Source: Cryptomeria japonica (Eukaryota > Streptophyta > Pinopsida > Cupressales > Cupressaceae). From it: a stretch of DNA of 64,000 bases. Made by a program: the position numbers and the translations under genes. The stretch is from NCBI RefSeq assembly GCF_030272615.1, contig NW_026729262.1, forward strand, positions 1 to 64,000, written 5' to 3'. This document shows, one piece after another, positions 47,041 to 58,068 of this stretch; position 1 is the first letter of the stretch, and every line of letters begins with the position of its first letter. The notes under the pieces were generated by a model that had not been told where the DNA came from, ran no database searches, and saw only the letters and a program-made list of their open reading frames with translations.

Positions 47041-47389
47041 ATTTTTAAAAATGTTAGAATTAATATAATTAGGTTAAATATTTATTTTAAATAGATGACA
47101 AATAAATTAGTTATTATGTATTTTATAAACATCTATTGGCATTTTAGTGTGTGGGTATTGGCACAAAAGAGGTCAAGTATCGATCATCACTTTGAAATGA
47201 CCACTTTTTGACCTTTTGACATGTAACGACCCATAGAGATTGGATCGTTACTACCCAAAAGCCAGATCAATATCTTTAAGAAGTTAAGTCACATAGGAAG
47301 ACAACCAAAAAAAAAATTGAAATCCGATGTACCATTTAGGATCTATAGGTGTGTGAAGTTAGCTATGATGGCTATTGGTGCTCTTCCCC
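47040..47389 (-). repeat. MITE-like element, reversed (paralogue)
   Basis: The minus-strand start GGGGAAGAGCACCAATAGCC at 47389 is followed outwards by TA. Left edge approximate. Paralogue of 6500-6853. Confidence 0.6.
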
Positions 47390-47688
47390 TACATTTCTCA
47401 ACACTTAGTAAAAAAACATGAATGTAGATTCTTGATTGTGAAAAATCAACTTAATTTTTTTACTACGTAGAGAAGTCTTAATCCTATCTTTAACTTAGTA
47501 AACACGTTAAATTCATACATTGTTCGGTAGGAAAATAGAAGACTTCTTTTCAAGTAGGCCCACAATGGAACTGAAATTTACATTGAAGTGTATAGAAGGA
47601 AACATATAATAATAATAAATAGCACAAAAAAGGTCCCACTATTTGAAATTATTTGTTTATAAAAATCTTACATAATATTAAATTATTA

Positions 47689-48182
47689 GAGGAAGCGTAT
47701 TAATAGTGGTTATAGCTAATTTAGTTTATCCATAAATTCTAATGTTACATTGGATTTCAACTATTTTTTTTTTGTTGTTGTTGTCTTTGTATGTGACTTA
47801 ATGCTTATAGCTAATGCTTTAGTTTCAGGGTAGTAATGATGCATGTTGTGGAATCAGCTATGCATACAAGGGTAAAAAAGTGCACATTTCAAAGTGTCAC
47901 CTGATACCTACTTAAATACTTCCAATAACTGTCCACTTAAAATTGATAGTACTTGTGGACAAATGTTCTAGTAGTTGTGCACAAATGTTAGAGTAGTGGT
48001 GCACAAATGGACCAATTATGGATCAAAAAAGCTAAAAGTGATCAACTGTTGGTATATGTGAAACTTATTAATGAGCTTTTCATTATCATTTTTTTGACAC
48101 CTTTAAAATTAGTAATTGAGAGGTTGGGTGCATAAGGAGTGATCGGCTATTGGAACATGATCCACTACTGGTGCTCCTCCCC
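47689..48182 (+). mobile_element. MITE-like element, complete paralogue
   Basis: 494 bases with TA on both sides (47687-47688, 48183-48184). Ends GAGGAAGCG...TAGTGG and CCACTACTGGTGCTCCTCCCC form an imperfect inverted repeat. The body matches 28535-29003. Confidence 0.65.
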
Positions 48183-49545
48183 TATTAAAGTAAAATTGAA
48201 ATTCAAAAATATTATCTATTTCGAAAAATCTTTTATAATATTAAATTACTAAACACATTAAATTAGTATTTTTGAGTCAACCTACAATGGGTCTAAGATT
48301 TACATGGTACACATCTAGAATTAAGTAAATAATAAAATTAGAGAGCTAAGGAAAAGTCACATTATTTAATGTTTGATGGAGATATGTTAAGACACTCACC
48401 ACACATTTTTTCCTTGTAACATCACTAAGTCAATGAATTTGGAGACTCAACTATTGAACTATTATTATTATCAATCTCTCTCAAGCTAATACATATGAAT
48501 GAATAAAAATTATAACAAAAATTTTAAATCATTAAAAATATATTATGGTGAACTTTTAAAAACTTAAAATGACCTAATACTCAAACTAAATCTAAACTTT
48601 CTATTATTATTCATCATTTCACTCTAAACTTTCTTATATTCAAGCATATCACTTAAAACCACAAGTGAGATAGTTAGGAAGTTAAAAAAAAATCAATGGA
48701 AAGACTTGGATAATATCCTAAAAAATTAAAATTATACTTTTGTTTGGTCTTCAAAGTCTCATTATTTAATGTTTTGATAGAAATACATCAAGACTCTCAT
48801 CCCCACCCATTTCTTCCTTGAAGCATCACTAAATCAATAATTTGACAAGTAAACTATTTTATAAGAGTTAAGTATCGTTATCATTAATAAAGATAATGTT
48901 GCAAGGGTGGAAAGGTTAATTAAATAATTTAAGTATATATATGAATAATAATTAGTAATTTTGCAAGTACTAAATTGCTATTAATGCAATGGATCTATGA
49001 TAACTATTTGTAATAAGTTCATTATATAAATTTTTTTTTTTAAATACAACTTTTTGGTAAAATTTGCTAATGAAAATAAGGTATGAAGGGTAGTCTAGAA
49101 GGGGTTGGAGCACATTGTCATTTAAAAAAACTTACAAGAAGAGGTTTTAATCATATTTAGATAGTATACATACCCCTAGTATTTCAAGGGAAGGAAGATG
49201 TGCAAAGATATACCAAGTGACAAATACACAACATTAGTTTAACATGAGACAATACTTAGCATAGATTAAAAAATTATCTTTCAAATTAAGACAACTTATA
49301 ACCTCACCCCATGGTAGTGGATAATGCCCTTTGAATCTTGGATATAACAACCATAATAGTGGATAATGCCCTTTGAATCTTCTCTCACTTTCTTCATATG
49401 GTAGAAAAGCTTGTCTACATCTACTTGCACATCAATTGTTTTTCAATGCATCAACCATGTGTCATGTCTATGGCTACCTATGACATAGTTTGAACTAAAA
49501 TTATTCTTAATGGACTACATTGTTTACTTAGTTGCATCCCAATTT
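48183..49545. other. AT-rich duplicated DNA
   Basis: No gene. Positions 48330-48580 also resemble 59740-59970, so a third, more diverged dispersed copy exists. Confidence 0.5.
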
Positions 49546-50640
49546 AAATCCTATCTTACATTCTTAGACCTATGGTGGCCACTAAAATATAATTAACTAG
49601 GGTCTTTACATCTATTAATCAAATTTCAAGTCTAAAACCAGGGTGCCTATTGGAATCGAATTGAGTGGTCCTTTCACATCTACCAAAAACATCTTGGAAC
49701 TAGAGGTTTTATAAATTATTACTTCACTTGAATTCTCATGTACAAAATTTATCCTTGTGTCATGGTCTCAAACCCAAGAATGTGAATTTATAATTGATCT
49801 AATTATCATGTCTATAAATTAAGAAACTAAAGCATAGAGTTTTATGGGTTTTATGTCAACTTGTAGACTCAAAATTATAAGAAATTTTATCTGTTATGAT
49901 TCTCACATATGTAGTATGAATTATTTGGCATTCAATTTGTTTTATGAACACTAACATCCCTATATATTCTACCTAACCATGAGATTCATGTATGTGGTAA
50001 ATGTTTCTCAAGTCTAGACCTATATGCACATATACAACATGTTTTAGTATATTTTCACATCCACCAATGTTAAATCTTTAAGTGACCTTGTTGTATCTTG
50101 AACTTGGCCTTAATATTAACTTCAATTAGTTTAAGTTATGTGTTCAAGAATAGAACATGTATATAAGTTTCAAACTTGAATGGTTTATAAACTGAATAAT
50201 ATTATTGATTGTTATTAACTTACATGACTACCTACATAAAAAAATGTCATGTAATTCTTATTCCACATAGACTATAGAAAGTTATGAGTTATAATCTAAC
50301 CACTTCCTCATGTTTGGTTGTTAAATCATTTGAAATCTATTAATGATTCTCTAGACTCTAAATTGCATTCCTAGTTTATACCTATTTATTCTACTTTTTA
50401 TCACTAAAATAGTACACAGAGAATATTATAATAACCAGTTCACCTTATGTACTACACAAATATACGCTAAAAAGATTAATGTTTTTTCTAATTGATCTTC
50501 CACACCTCTTCAACACCTCTTCGACCTACTTATTACACGTATTAACTAAAAGGCCAAACTATCTTATACACTTCTCAACATTTTATTAAAAAACATGAAT
50601 TCAGATTATTGACTATTGACTAAACATGACTAATTACAAC
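49546..50640. other. Intergenic, nothing recognised
   Basis: AT-rich and unique within the window; no frame longer than about 60 codons. Confidence 0.4.
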
Positions 50641-50870
50641 AGAGACCACTTTCCACAAGTTTGGTAGGGATGAAAAAGTAAAATAAAATCAAATTAGAAA
50701 AATGTTAGTGTCTAAATTCAAATAATCCAAACTTAGTAGACACGTCAAATAACAAAGACCGCTTTCCACAAGTTTGGTAGGGATGAAAAAGTAAAAGAAA
50801 ATCAACTTAGAAAAATGTTAGTGTCTAAAGTCAAATAATCCAAACTTAGTAGACATGTCAAATTTGTACA
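50641..50870 (+). repeat. 113-bp tandem duplication
   Basis: CTTTCCACAAGTTTGGTAGG and AATGTTAGTGTCTAAA recur 113 bases apart, giving two units. Confidence 0.85.
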
Positions 50871-50959
50871 TTGTTAGCGAGGAAAATAACATAGACTTGT
50901 TAGTTGATAGGATTTTATGGTGGGCTTTGCTCGCCAGAATTAAGTTCCTCACGCCTGAT

Positions 50960-51170
50960 TTTTTTGCAGTGAAAAATACTGACGCTGAATCTTTGCATTA
51001 GATTTTTTCTGCTCGACAACTAAGAAAATGTACATGAATTTATTACATGCTTTGTTCATCAGTATTTCTCTTGCCATGGAAAATTCTGATATAGAATTTT
51101 TGCATTCAATTTTTTCTGCTTGACAGCTAAGAAAATGCATGTAAATTTATTACTTGACAACTTTTCTCCA
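50960..51170 (-). repeat. 107-bp tandem duplication
   Basis: TTTTTTCTGCTCGACAACTA and TTTTTTCTGCTTGACAGCTA lie 107 bases apart with matching flanks (AAGAAAATG...AATTTATTAC). Confidence 0.8.
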
Positions 51171-51685
51171 ACTGTAAAACACTTGAACATCTGAAAAATG
51201 AAATATAATGTGACTTTACATTCACCAACATCATACAAAAATAGCATGAATAGATGATGCATATCCGCCACAATCTAGACCATAACTTGACTGACATATT
51301 GTTTACCGGAATAGTCACATTTAGTGTGATTATGCTTTGATGAAATGCATTGGTGAAATTTTGTAAGGCTTTGTTGTAAGAATTTCGAAACTCTCAAGAA
51401 AATGCAACTGGTTAGCATAAGGCATGACTTCCCATTTCATGTGTAGTCTTGTCTCAACCAACCACTGTAAGCAGGACATCATGCTATTTAAATGGCATGG
51501 GATGGTCTCCAACCTGCACTCACTGTTGCATTTAATGTAATTTGTCTCCCCCTCAAACACGTCCCTTTTTCTCTTATATATGGAAGGGAAGAGTACCTAG
51601 AAGTTGTATAATTTTATTTTTTTGATGGAGGTCCAGATCAACATAACAGCTCAGCAAGGGCATGAAGCTCACGAGTTGCTAGCTC
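51171..51685. other. Intergenic, nothing recognised
   Basis: The boundary with the LINE is not visible; the LINE 5' end may lie in the last 100 bases. Confidence 0.35.
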
Positions 51686-51686
51686 A

Positions 51687-52547
51687 GTGAGGGCCTTCAC
51701 GAAGTGGTTTCCATCAGTCTCGGCTTGCTCCATAGCAGGAGCCTGTGATTTGTTGATTGGAAAAAATTATGATCTTGGGAAACCCCATTACCCCCTTCCA
51801 ACAAACATAGAGATCATCACCAATGAAGGGAAGTGGCTACAAAAGATTGAGATTAAAGAAATAAGTAAAAGATGGAAATACTGCAAACAAGATGGACATT
51901 TGGAGGATACATGTCTGATTGGCCCAAAAGGGAAAAATGTGGAGACAACAATTCAAGAAGAGGCAAATTTTTTTGTGAGCAAAGAAAATGAAATGGGTGA
52001 GAAGGAAATAGATAATGGCATTACACAACCTACGCAGCTACCCCTGATCCAAGGGGAGGTTTCGTTGGCTGCAAACAAGAAGATCTCAATGGAGGAAGAG
52101 ATAATAGTGGATAGTTCCCTCAGAAATAAACAACTCGAGGCAGCAGTGTGGGTAGAAGAAGCTATTTCTCAAGTGGAAAAACTAGTAGAGGTCATGGATG
52201 AAGCGAATTCTAGAGCCACATCCCTTGTGGAAAGGGGACAAACTTTGGAGGTGACCAAGAAGACTGAGGATCTGTAGGAGGGTGCCCTTGAAAAGGACGG
52301 AGCTAATGCAAGTAGAGATATTGAGGGAGAGGAAGATGATGATGAATGGGGATGGATGGATGAGGAAGACATCCTGGATCCAAGGACAGTAGAGCAGACT
52401 GAACCTGAGTGGAACAAGATTCACCTGGGGGAAAAGAGAACTAGAGGTAGGAAATCAAATCAAGTTAGAATTGCAATGGCCGAAAGCGCTAAGGGACAAA
52501 GAAAACTCATAGTAGGGAAGGGAGTTACCCTTCCTGAAGGACAATGA
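51687..52547 (+). pseudogene. LINE ORF1 (C-terminal part, zinc knuckle)
   Basis: Text comparable to plant L1 ORF1 begins near 51805 (NIEIITNEGKWLQKIEI), followed by the knuckle WKYCKQDGHLEDTC at about 51875-51915. A stop at 52276 (TAG) interrupts the frame, which then continues through an acidic stretch (EGEEDDDEWGWMDEEDI) to a TGA at 52545-52547. The N-terminal RNA-binding region expected in full-length ORF1 is absent. The stop codon overlaps the ORF2 start. Confidence 0.75.
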
Positions 52548-53290
52548 AAATCATAACATGGAATGTTAGGGCTCGCAATGCCCCTGACAAACATCGATTG
52601 ATCAAAAGAGGTTTGGATCAATTAAGGCCAGCTATAGTCTTTTTGTAGGAAACTAAGCTTAATAAAGAGGATGCAAGTTTTCTCATGAGATCTTGGAAGC
52701 AGTGGAAGGGAGTCTTTGTAGACTCAAAAGGTGCGTTGGGAGGTTTGGGTATACTCTGGAACCCGTCCAACCATAAGGTAGAGGTAATCGTTGACTCTCG
52801 GATGTGGCAGGTGTGTAAGATCCATTCCTTCCCCTTGAATGTTGATTTCTTTTTTATTAATGTTTATGGACTGACTAAACCAACTCAACAAGGAAACTTT
52901 TGGCAATCCCTCTCCTCTCTCATCCAAGAACTGGAAGAAGGAGTTATCATTATTGGGGGAGATTTTAATGACATTCTAAAAGCAAGTGATAAAGTGGGGG
53001 GAAAGAGAGGTCCTACTTCATCCCAAGAAAAATTTCAAAATTTTGTGATTAGTAATGGTCTCAGAGAAATAAAATCCAAGGAAGGACAATTTATGTGGTC
53101 AAACCAAAGGATTTTGGGGAATCATGTAGTGAAAAAACTGGATTGATTATTCCTAGGAGGGTCTTGGGTGAAACCCCCCCTCCTTTTTGTTTCAAACATC
53201 CAACTGATGGTTGCTTCAAATCATCTACCGGTGGAACTCATTATTGCATTTGATGGCCCCCCCATAAGGTGCCCCTTTAAATTTGAAAAG
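52544..53290 (+). pseudogene. LINE ORF2, endonuclease domain
   Basis: The ATG at 52544 overlaps the ORF1 TGA as ATGA. Endonuclease motifs: ITWNVRARN at the N-terminus, an ETKL block preceded by a TAG where FLQETKL is expected, GGDFNDIL near 52960, and ASNHLPVELI near 53215. The last is SDH in active enzymes, so the catalytic Asp is Asn here. A TGA at 53144 also interrupts. The domain would nick target DNA. Confidence 0.85.
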
Positions 53291-56100
53291 ATGTGGCTGA
53301 GGGATGGGAGCCTATGAGACCTAATAGTGGAATGGTGGTCTGAGACTCTTGAGGTGCTAGGTACAATGGCATTTAGGTTTGTTAAGAAATTGTAATTTGT
53401 TAAGTCTAAAGTTAAAGAGTGGAACCGCACTAAATTTGACAACATTTTTGCTAATAAGAAAGAGTTGGAGGAGAAGCTGGCCACATTACAAGAAATAATA
53501 ATTCAAAATGGAATGTCCTTGGAGTCTTTTTTGCAGGAACGTGACCTTAAAAAATAGTACAATGAGATCCTAGCACAGGAAGAAATCTATTGGCGGCAGA
53601 AATCAAGGGAGTATTGGCTTAAGGAAGGGGACAAAAATACAATTTTTTTCCATAACTTGGTCAAGGCTAGAAGATCCTGAAAGAAAATCACTTCCATCCA
53701 TAACAAGGAAAATGTCCTTTTGGACAATCCAGAGGATATCAATAGAGAGGCAGTTAGTTTCTTCTCGGCTTTATTGTCTAAGGAGGGTAATATAAGTGTA
53801 GAGCATCAACAAAATGGACTCAATGCTATTTCAGAGCTGATCACAGAAGCACAAAATAAGGCGCTCATGAAACCTATCCAGTTTGAAGAGGTTCAGAAGG
53901 TGGTTTTCACCATGATGGGGGACAAAGCCCCGGGACCAGATGGCTTCCCGACCTTTTTCTATCAGACCTTTTAGGATATAGTTGGGAAATATGTTTGGTC
54001 TGTGGTGATGGAGTCATGGAGAAAGGCGTATGTAGCAAAGGAGCTGAATTGCACACTTATAGCTCTTATCCCCAAAGTGGAGCACCTCACTTCTTTTAAT
54101 GAATTCAGGCCAATCTCATTGTGTAATACCATTCTTAAAGTGGTAACGAAAGTAATCTCTAATCGATTGAAACTAATTATAAATCACATTATTTCAGAAG
54201 AGAAGAGCAGGTTTGTTCCAGGTAGATCGATTGTTGAAGGAATAATAATTGCACATGAAACCATTCATACTGTAAGACAAACAAAGGTGGAACGAAGGTT
54301 GATTAAATTGGATATCAGGAAAGCATATGACATGGTGGACCGGGAATTACTATTCCAAGTTCTTAACAGGTTTGGATTATTAGAAGGATGGATTCATTGG
54401 GTTTGTGCATGTGTATGTGGAGTGTGGACCTCTATGCTGGTAAATGGTAGCCCACAATGATTCTTTCAGACCTCCCATGGGATTAGATAAGGGGATCCAC
54501 TATCACCCTTCTTATTCATCATCTTGGCTGAAGTTCTGGGAAGATTAATTCTCTTTCAGAGAAATCGAGGTAATTGGAAAGGAATTCAAATTGCAAAAGG
54601 AATGGACCCAGTCACCCATCAACAATTTGTGGATGATACCTTGTTATGCAAACAATCTTCACTTCAAGAGGCTAGAGTAATTAGAAGGACAATAGATACT
54701 TTCCTTAGGGCATCCGGTCAACAGGTTAATTGGACAAAATTGGAAGTTCCTTTTTTTTAACACAGGGGGAAGTAGACAACAAGAAATTATTAATATCCTA
54801 GGAGTCAAATTGGGAACTCTACCTAGGAAATTCTTGGGTACCCCTTTATTTGGGGGGCCAAACTGCATGAAATTGTGGCATAGCCTTATTGACAGTTGTG
54901 TCAATCATCTTGAAGGATTGAAAAGTAAATGGCTTACTTTGGCTAGATGAATAATGCTCCTCAAATTCATCCTTTTTTCTCTCCTTATATATTTCATGAT
55001 GACACTAAAGATCCTAGAGAAAGTGATCAGATGCATTAACAAAGGAATGAAAAAAATTCTTTGGAATGACAAAGAGACGAGAGACAAAATCCCCTTGATT
55101 GCATGGGACAAATTCTGTCAATCCAAACTAACTGGGGGTGTAGGTTTGTGAAAGTGGACTTTGCTTAATGAGGCAATGGGAGCCAAGTTTCTATGGCAAA
55201 TCTACTCTCACCCAAACCAGAAGTGGGTACAAATTTTAAAACATAAATATCTAGATCAGAAGAGTAGGGAACAAATTTTCACCATCGAAGTCCTCCCCAA
55301 AGGATCTTCTATCTGGAACTTCCTATGCTCTTGTAGACATGTGATCACTGAGCACATCACATGGGAATTAGGTAAAGGGATAATGGCCAATTTATGGATG
55401 GAATCCTGGGAGGGAAGGCCAAAACTTAATCAGAGACAAGGGTGTGAGGAAATTAAATAGGTCATAGAAGCACAGTGGGGTGTGAAGGTAAGAGATTTCA
55501 TCATGAAGTGCATGACAAATAGAGTAGACCATTAGGAATGGAAGAAGACGGATAATCTTCCTATGACTCCAAACCCAAAGTTTCTATTTAAGTCCATCCT
55601 ACAGGAGTATACACCACCTCTATCGAACAAGGAAGATACTCTTAGGTGGTGTGGATCAAAATCTAGGTAGTACTCGGTCAAGATTGGCTATGGTATTTTA
55701 GAAAATTTAGAAGCAAGAGTGGACTTGCCAACTAAACTATTGTGGAGCTCTCCTATCCTCCTGAAAGCAGGAGCCTTCTCATGGTTGGTTATGAGAAAGA
55801 GAATCCTGATAGGAGAAAGACAGTGCAGGTTAGGCTTCTTGGGTCCCTTTAGGTACATAATGTGTAAGAAGGCAGAAGAAACTTTGGATCACCTGCTACT
55901 TCAATGCGAGGAAGCACAAAAGGTATGGAAATTCCTCCTTGGTAAGATGGATTGGTCCATCCTGCTTCCTAATTCAATTTTTAACATTTTTTACAAGCAA
56001 GAGAATACCTTACCACAAATTAGTCTTTTTCAACCTATGGCTAGTGGCCCCTTCTCTTGTAGTATGGGAGATTTGGAAGGAGAGAAATAGGAGAATTTTC
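53291..56100 (+). pseudogene. LINE ORF2, reverse transcriptase and Cys/His region
   Basis: Continues the ORF2 frame with stops. RT motifs: DKAPGPDGFPTFFYQTF (about 53921-53974), ALIPKVEHLTSFNEFRPISL (about 54062), KLDIRKAYDMVDRELL with the first Asp (about 54308), GDPLSPFLFIILAEVL (about 54491) and FVDDTLLC with the Asp pair (about 54629; FADD is usual). A one-base change in a run of eight T at about 54750 shifts the frame, which continues with ILGVKLGTLPRKFLG. A TGA precedes KWTLLNEAMGAKFLW. Near 55860-55940, CKKAEETLDHLLLQC fits the zinc-binding region of plant LINE RTs. Confidence 0.9.
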
Positions 56101-56127
56101 CAAGAAAAAGTATAATCATAGGAGAGT

Positions 56128-56720
56128 TTGTGTGAAAGAGTGGAAAGAGTAATAGTTGAAGCGGTCTTTGTGGCAGCTAGGAACCATAATTTAGCAAAGC
56201 ATCCATTCACAAATGAAGATAGAGATATGCAAGCAAAATGGCCTTTGGTACACTACCAACCTGTTAATGGGTCTTCGGGGGTTGATCTAGCTCCTTCTTT
56301 AGAGATGGTTAAATGGGAACCACCTTGTAAACAGTGGATAAAGATTAATTTTGATGGTGCATCAAAAGGAAATCTGGGAACCTCAAGTGTCGGGGTGGTG
56401 GTGAGGGATGATAACAGATTTATCCTTTTCAAAGGAGCACAATGTTTGCATGATGGAACTAATAATGAAGCAGAGGTCCAGGCGGCTTTTCTAGCAATAG
56501 AGCTAGCTTTAAATATGAAAGTCCAATGGTTGCACTTAGAAGGTGACTCTCAGATAGTTATCAATGCAATAGCTAAAGGAAACACCCCACGCTAGAAAAT
56601 AAATCGATGGGTAGCAATGATCTGAGAGAAGCTCAAAGCATTTTTTGGAGTTTCGTGTCTCTCATATAAGAGGAGCAAAATCAGTGGTAGATTTTCTATC
56701 TAACATTGGAAGCGAATTGG
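56128..56720 (+). pseudogene. LINE ORF2, RNase H domain
   Basis: In another frame, after a shift between 56090 and 56128: WIKINFDGASKGNLGTSSVG (catalytic Asp), NNEAEVQAAFLAIELAL (catalytic Glu), LEGDSQIVINAI (catalytic Asp). A TAG follows at 56593. It would degrade RNA in the RNA/DNA hybrid. Confidence 0.88.
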
Positions 56721-56808
56721 ATAGTTGTGTGACCAAGTGGTGGAAAGGAGATGGTCACGTGTGGAAATGGTATTAATTGGAGCCTCTTAGAAATGTGCAG
56801 TCTTCAAT

Positions 56809-57785
56809 ATGAAAGCGAGAGAAAAATTTGGCAAGTACATAAGACAAGCTAGAGTCTGCCCTTTGAAGAAGGTAGTTATCTATGGTAGGTCGCACGATTG
56901 GAGTGGGTGGAGGATGGTAGTAAATCCTGCGTGTGATTTTATGGCATTAATGCCATATCTTTGGCACTCATTATCCTCACAATATGATAGTGGAAGAATT
57001 TATTACCCGTTGATCTATGAGCCAGGGTTTGTTTGTAGTAGAATCGATTGCATCTTTGTAGCATTGTATGACATTGCATTGTAGGAATTGTTGTTTTAAA
57101 TCTGCAGGTGAATATGGAAGCTAATTTCACTGTGAACGGACAAGAAGCTAGTGCCTATTCTGGGCAAGGTATCAAAGAATAGAATGCAGGGACTTTTTCG
57201 GTTTAAATCAGAGAATTTGTGGGCAACAGCTCGCCTCATGCTTGCTGAGGAGGTGGTTTAAGTCTATCATCAATATCAGACAAACATGGAGGTGTACTCC
57301 CTGCTTCTAGCGTGGTCTTATGAGTTTGAGTCAGAGGTGGAGAAGATAAAAATCACACTGACCAAACTAATTGATGGAGAGTTTTTGATAAACCTTGATT
57401 CAATCCTAGAATGGGTGGTGCCTCAAATAGGCATTCGTATTAAGGAGGGGGGTGACTAGGAGGAGCTGATACCCTTTGTTCGTGTACTGGAGGATGTAAT
57501 CAAAGACCAATGTCGAGAACGTGCCTGAAGCTCTATGTAAAACTAACCAGAGTAGATGAAGTCCTAAATGCTTTGCATGTGGTGGAACGGATGGAAGTTG
57601 GCAAGGACCTGAGAGACAGGTTTGAAGAAGGACTGGCCATTTAGTTACTGGCAAGTTTGGAAGGTGACCCTAACTTCGGATGTCTGGACTGCATCCGAAG
57701 GATGAAAGGTGAAGCGGCAAAGAGGAAAGTGTCAACCACTGAGGAGGGAGGGGAGAAGGCGAGCCAGGGTGATAGCGAGTGAGTG
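56809..57785 (+). pseudogene. Coding-like block after LINE RNase H, function unknown
   Basis: Several adjoining stretches read as protein in alternating frames: a 91-codon open frame at 56809-57084; 57286 onward, MEVYSLLLAWSYEFESEVEK and IKITLTKLIDGEFLINLDSI; and from about 57525, KLYVKLTRVDEVLNALHVVE, RMEVGKDLRDRFEEGLAI and CLDCIRRMKGEAAKRKVSTT, with stops and at least one shift. I recognise no domain. It lies between RNase H and the 3' end, where plant LINEs normally have only a short UTR. Confidence 0.45.
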
Positions 57786-58068
57786 GTTGGCCAGTGCTTT
57801 TAATACGTTCTTACATGTTTTCATTTGTTAGTTATTGTTCTAAAACTTCAATTATTTCTAGAACATTTGGATTTGTAGGACCAACAAGGATCTGGTCTTT
57901 TTCTCTTGGATGTCATAGGTTGTAGGGTTGGGTAGTTCATAAGATATGACTATGGATGGTATGGGGTTGATGTTTACTGCGTCTATGCATCTTGGAAGAC
58001 TGCAATTTTGTATATTTAAATTTCCGCATTAATCTAAAGCAAAAATATTTACCGATCAAAAAAAAAAT
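57786..58068 (+). other. LINE 3' UTR and oligo-A end
   Basis: Ends TTTACCGATCAAAAAAAAAA at 58042-58068, the usual look of plant L1 3' ends. Confidence 0.75.

Larger units (their letters stand above)
45326..49545 (+). repeat. Segmental duplication, arm 2
   Basis: Collinear with 4783-8516. It starts abruptly inside the retroelement leader at about 45326 and ends near 49545, where GACTACATTGTTTACTTAGT loses its match shortly after. It carries about 500 bases (47990-48520) missing from arm 1. Confidence 0.85.
51687..58068 (+). mobile_element. L1-like LINE, probably 5'-truncated
   Basis: ORF1 with a zinc knuckle, then ORF2 with an AP-type endonuclease, reverse transcriptase, a Cys/His region and RNase H, then a coding-like block and a 3' end reading TTTACCGATCAAAAAAAAAA. 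ORF1 starts only just upstream of its zinc knuckle, so the 5' end is missing. RNase H after RT is a feature of one plant L1 branch. I found no target duplication. Confidence 0.9.
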
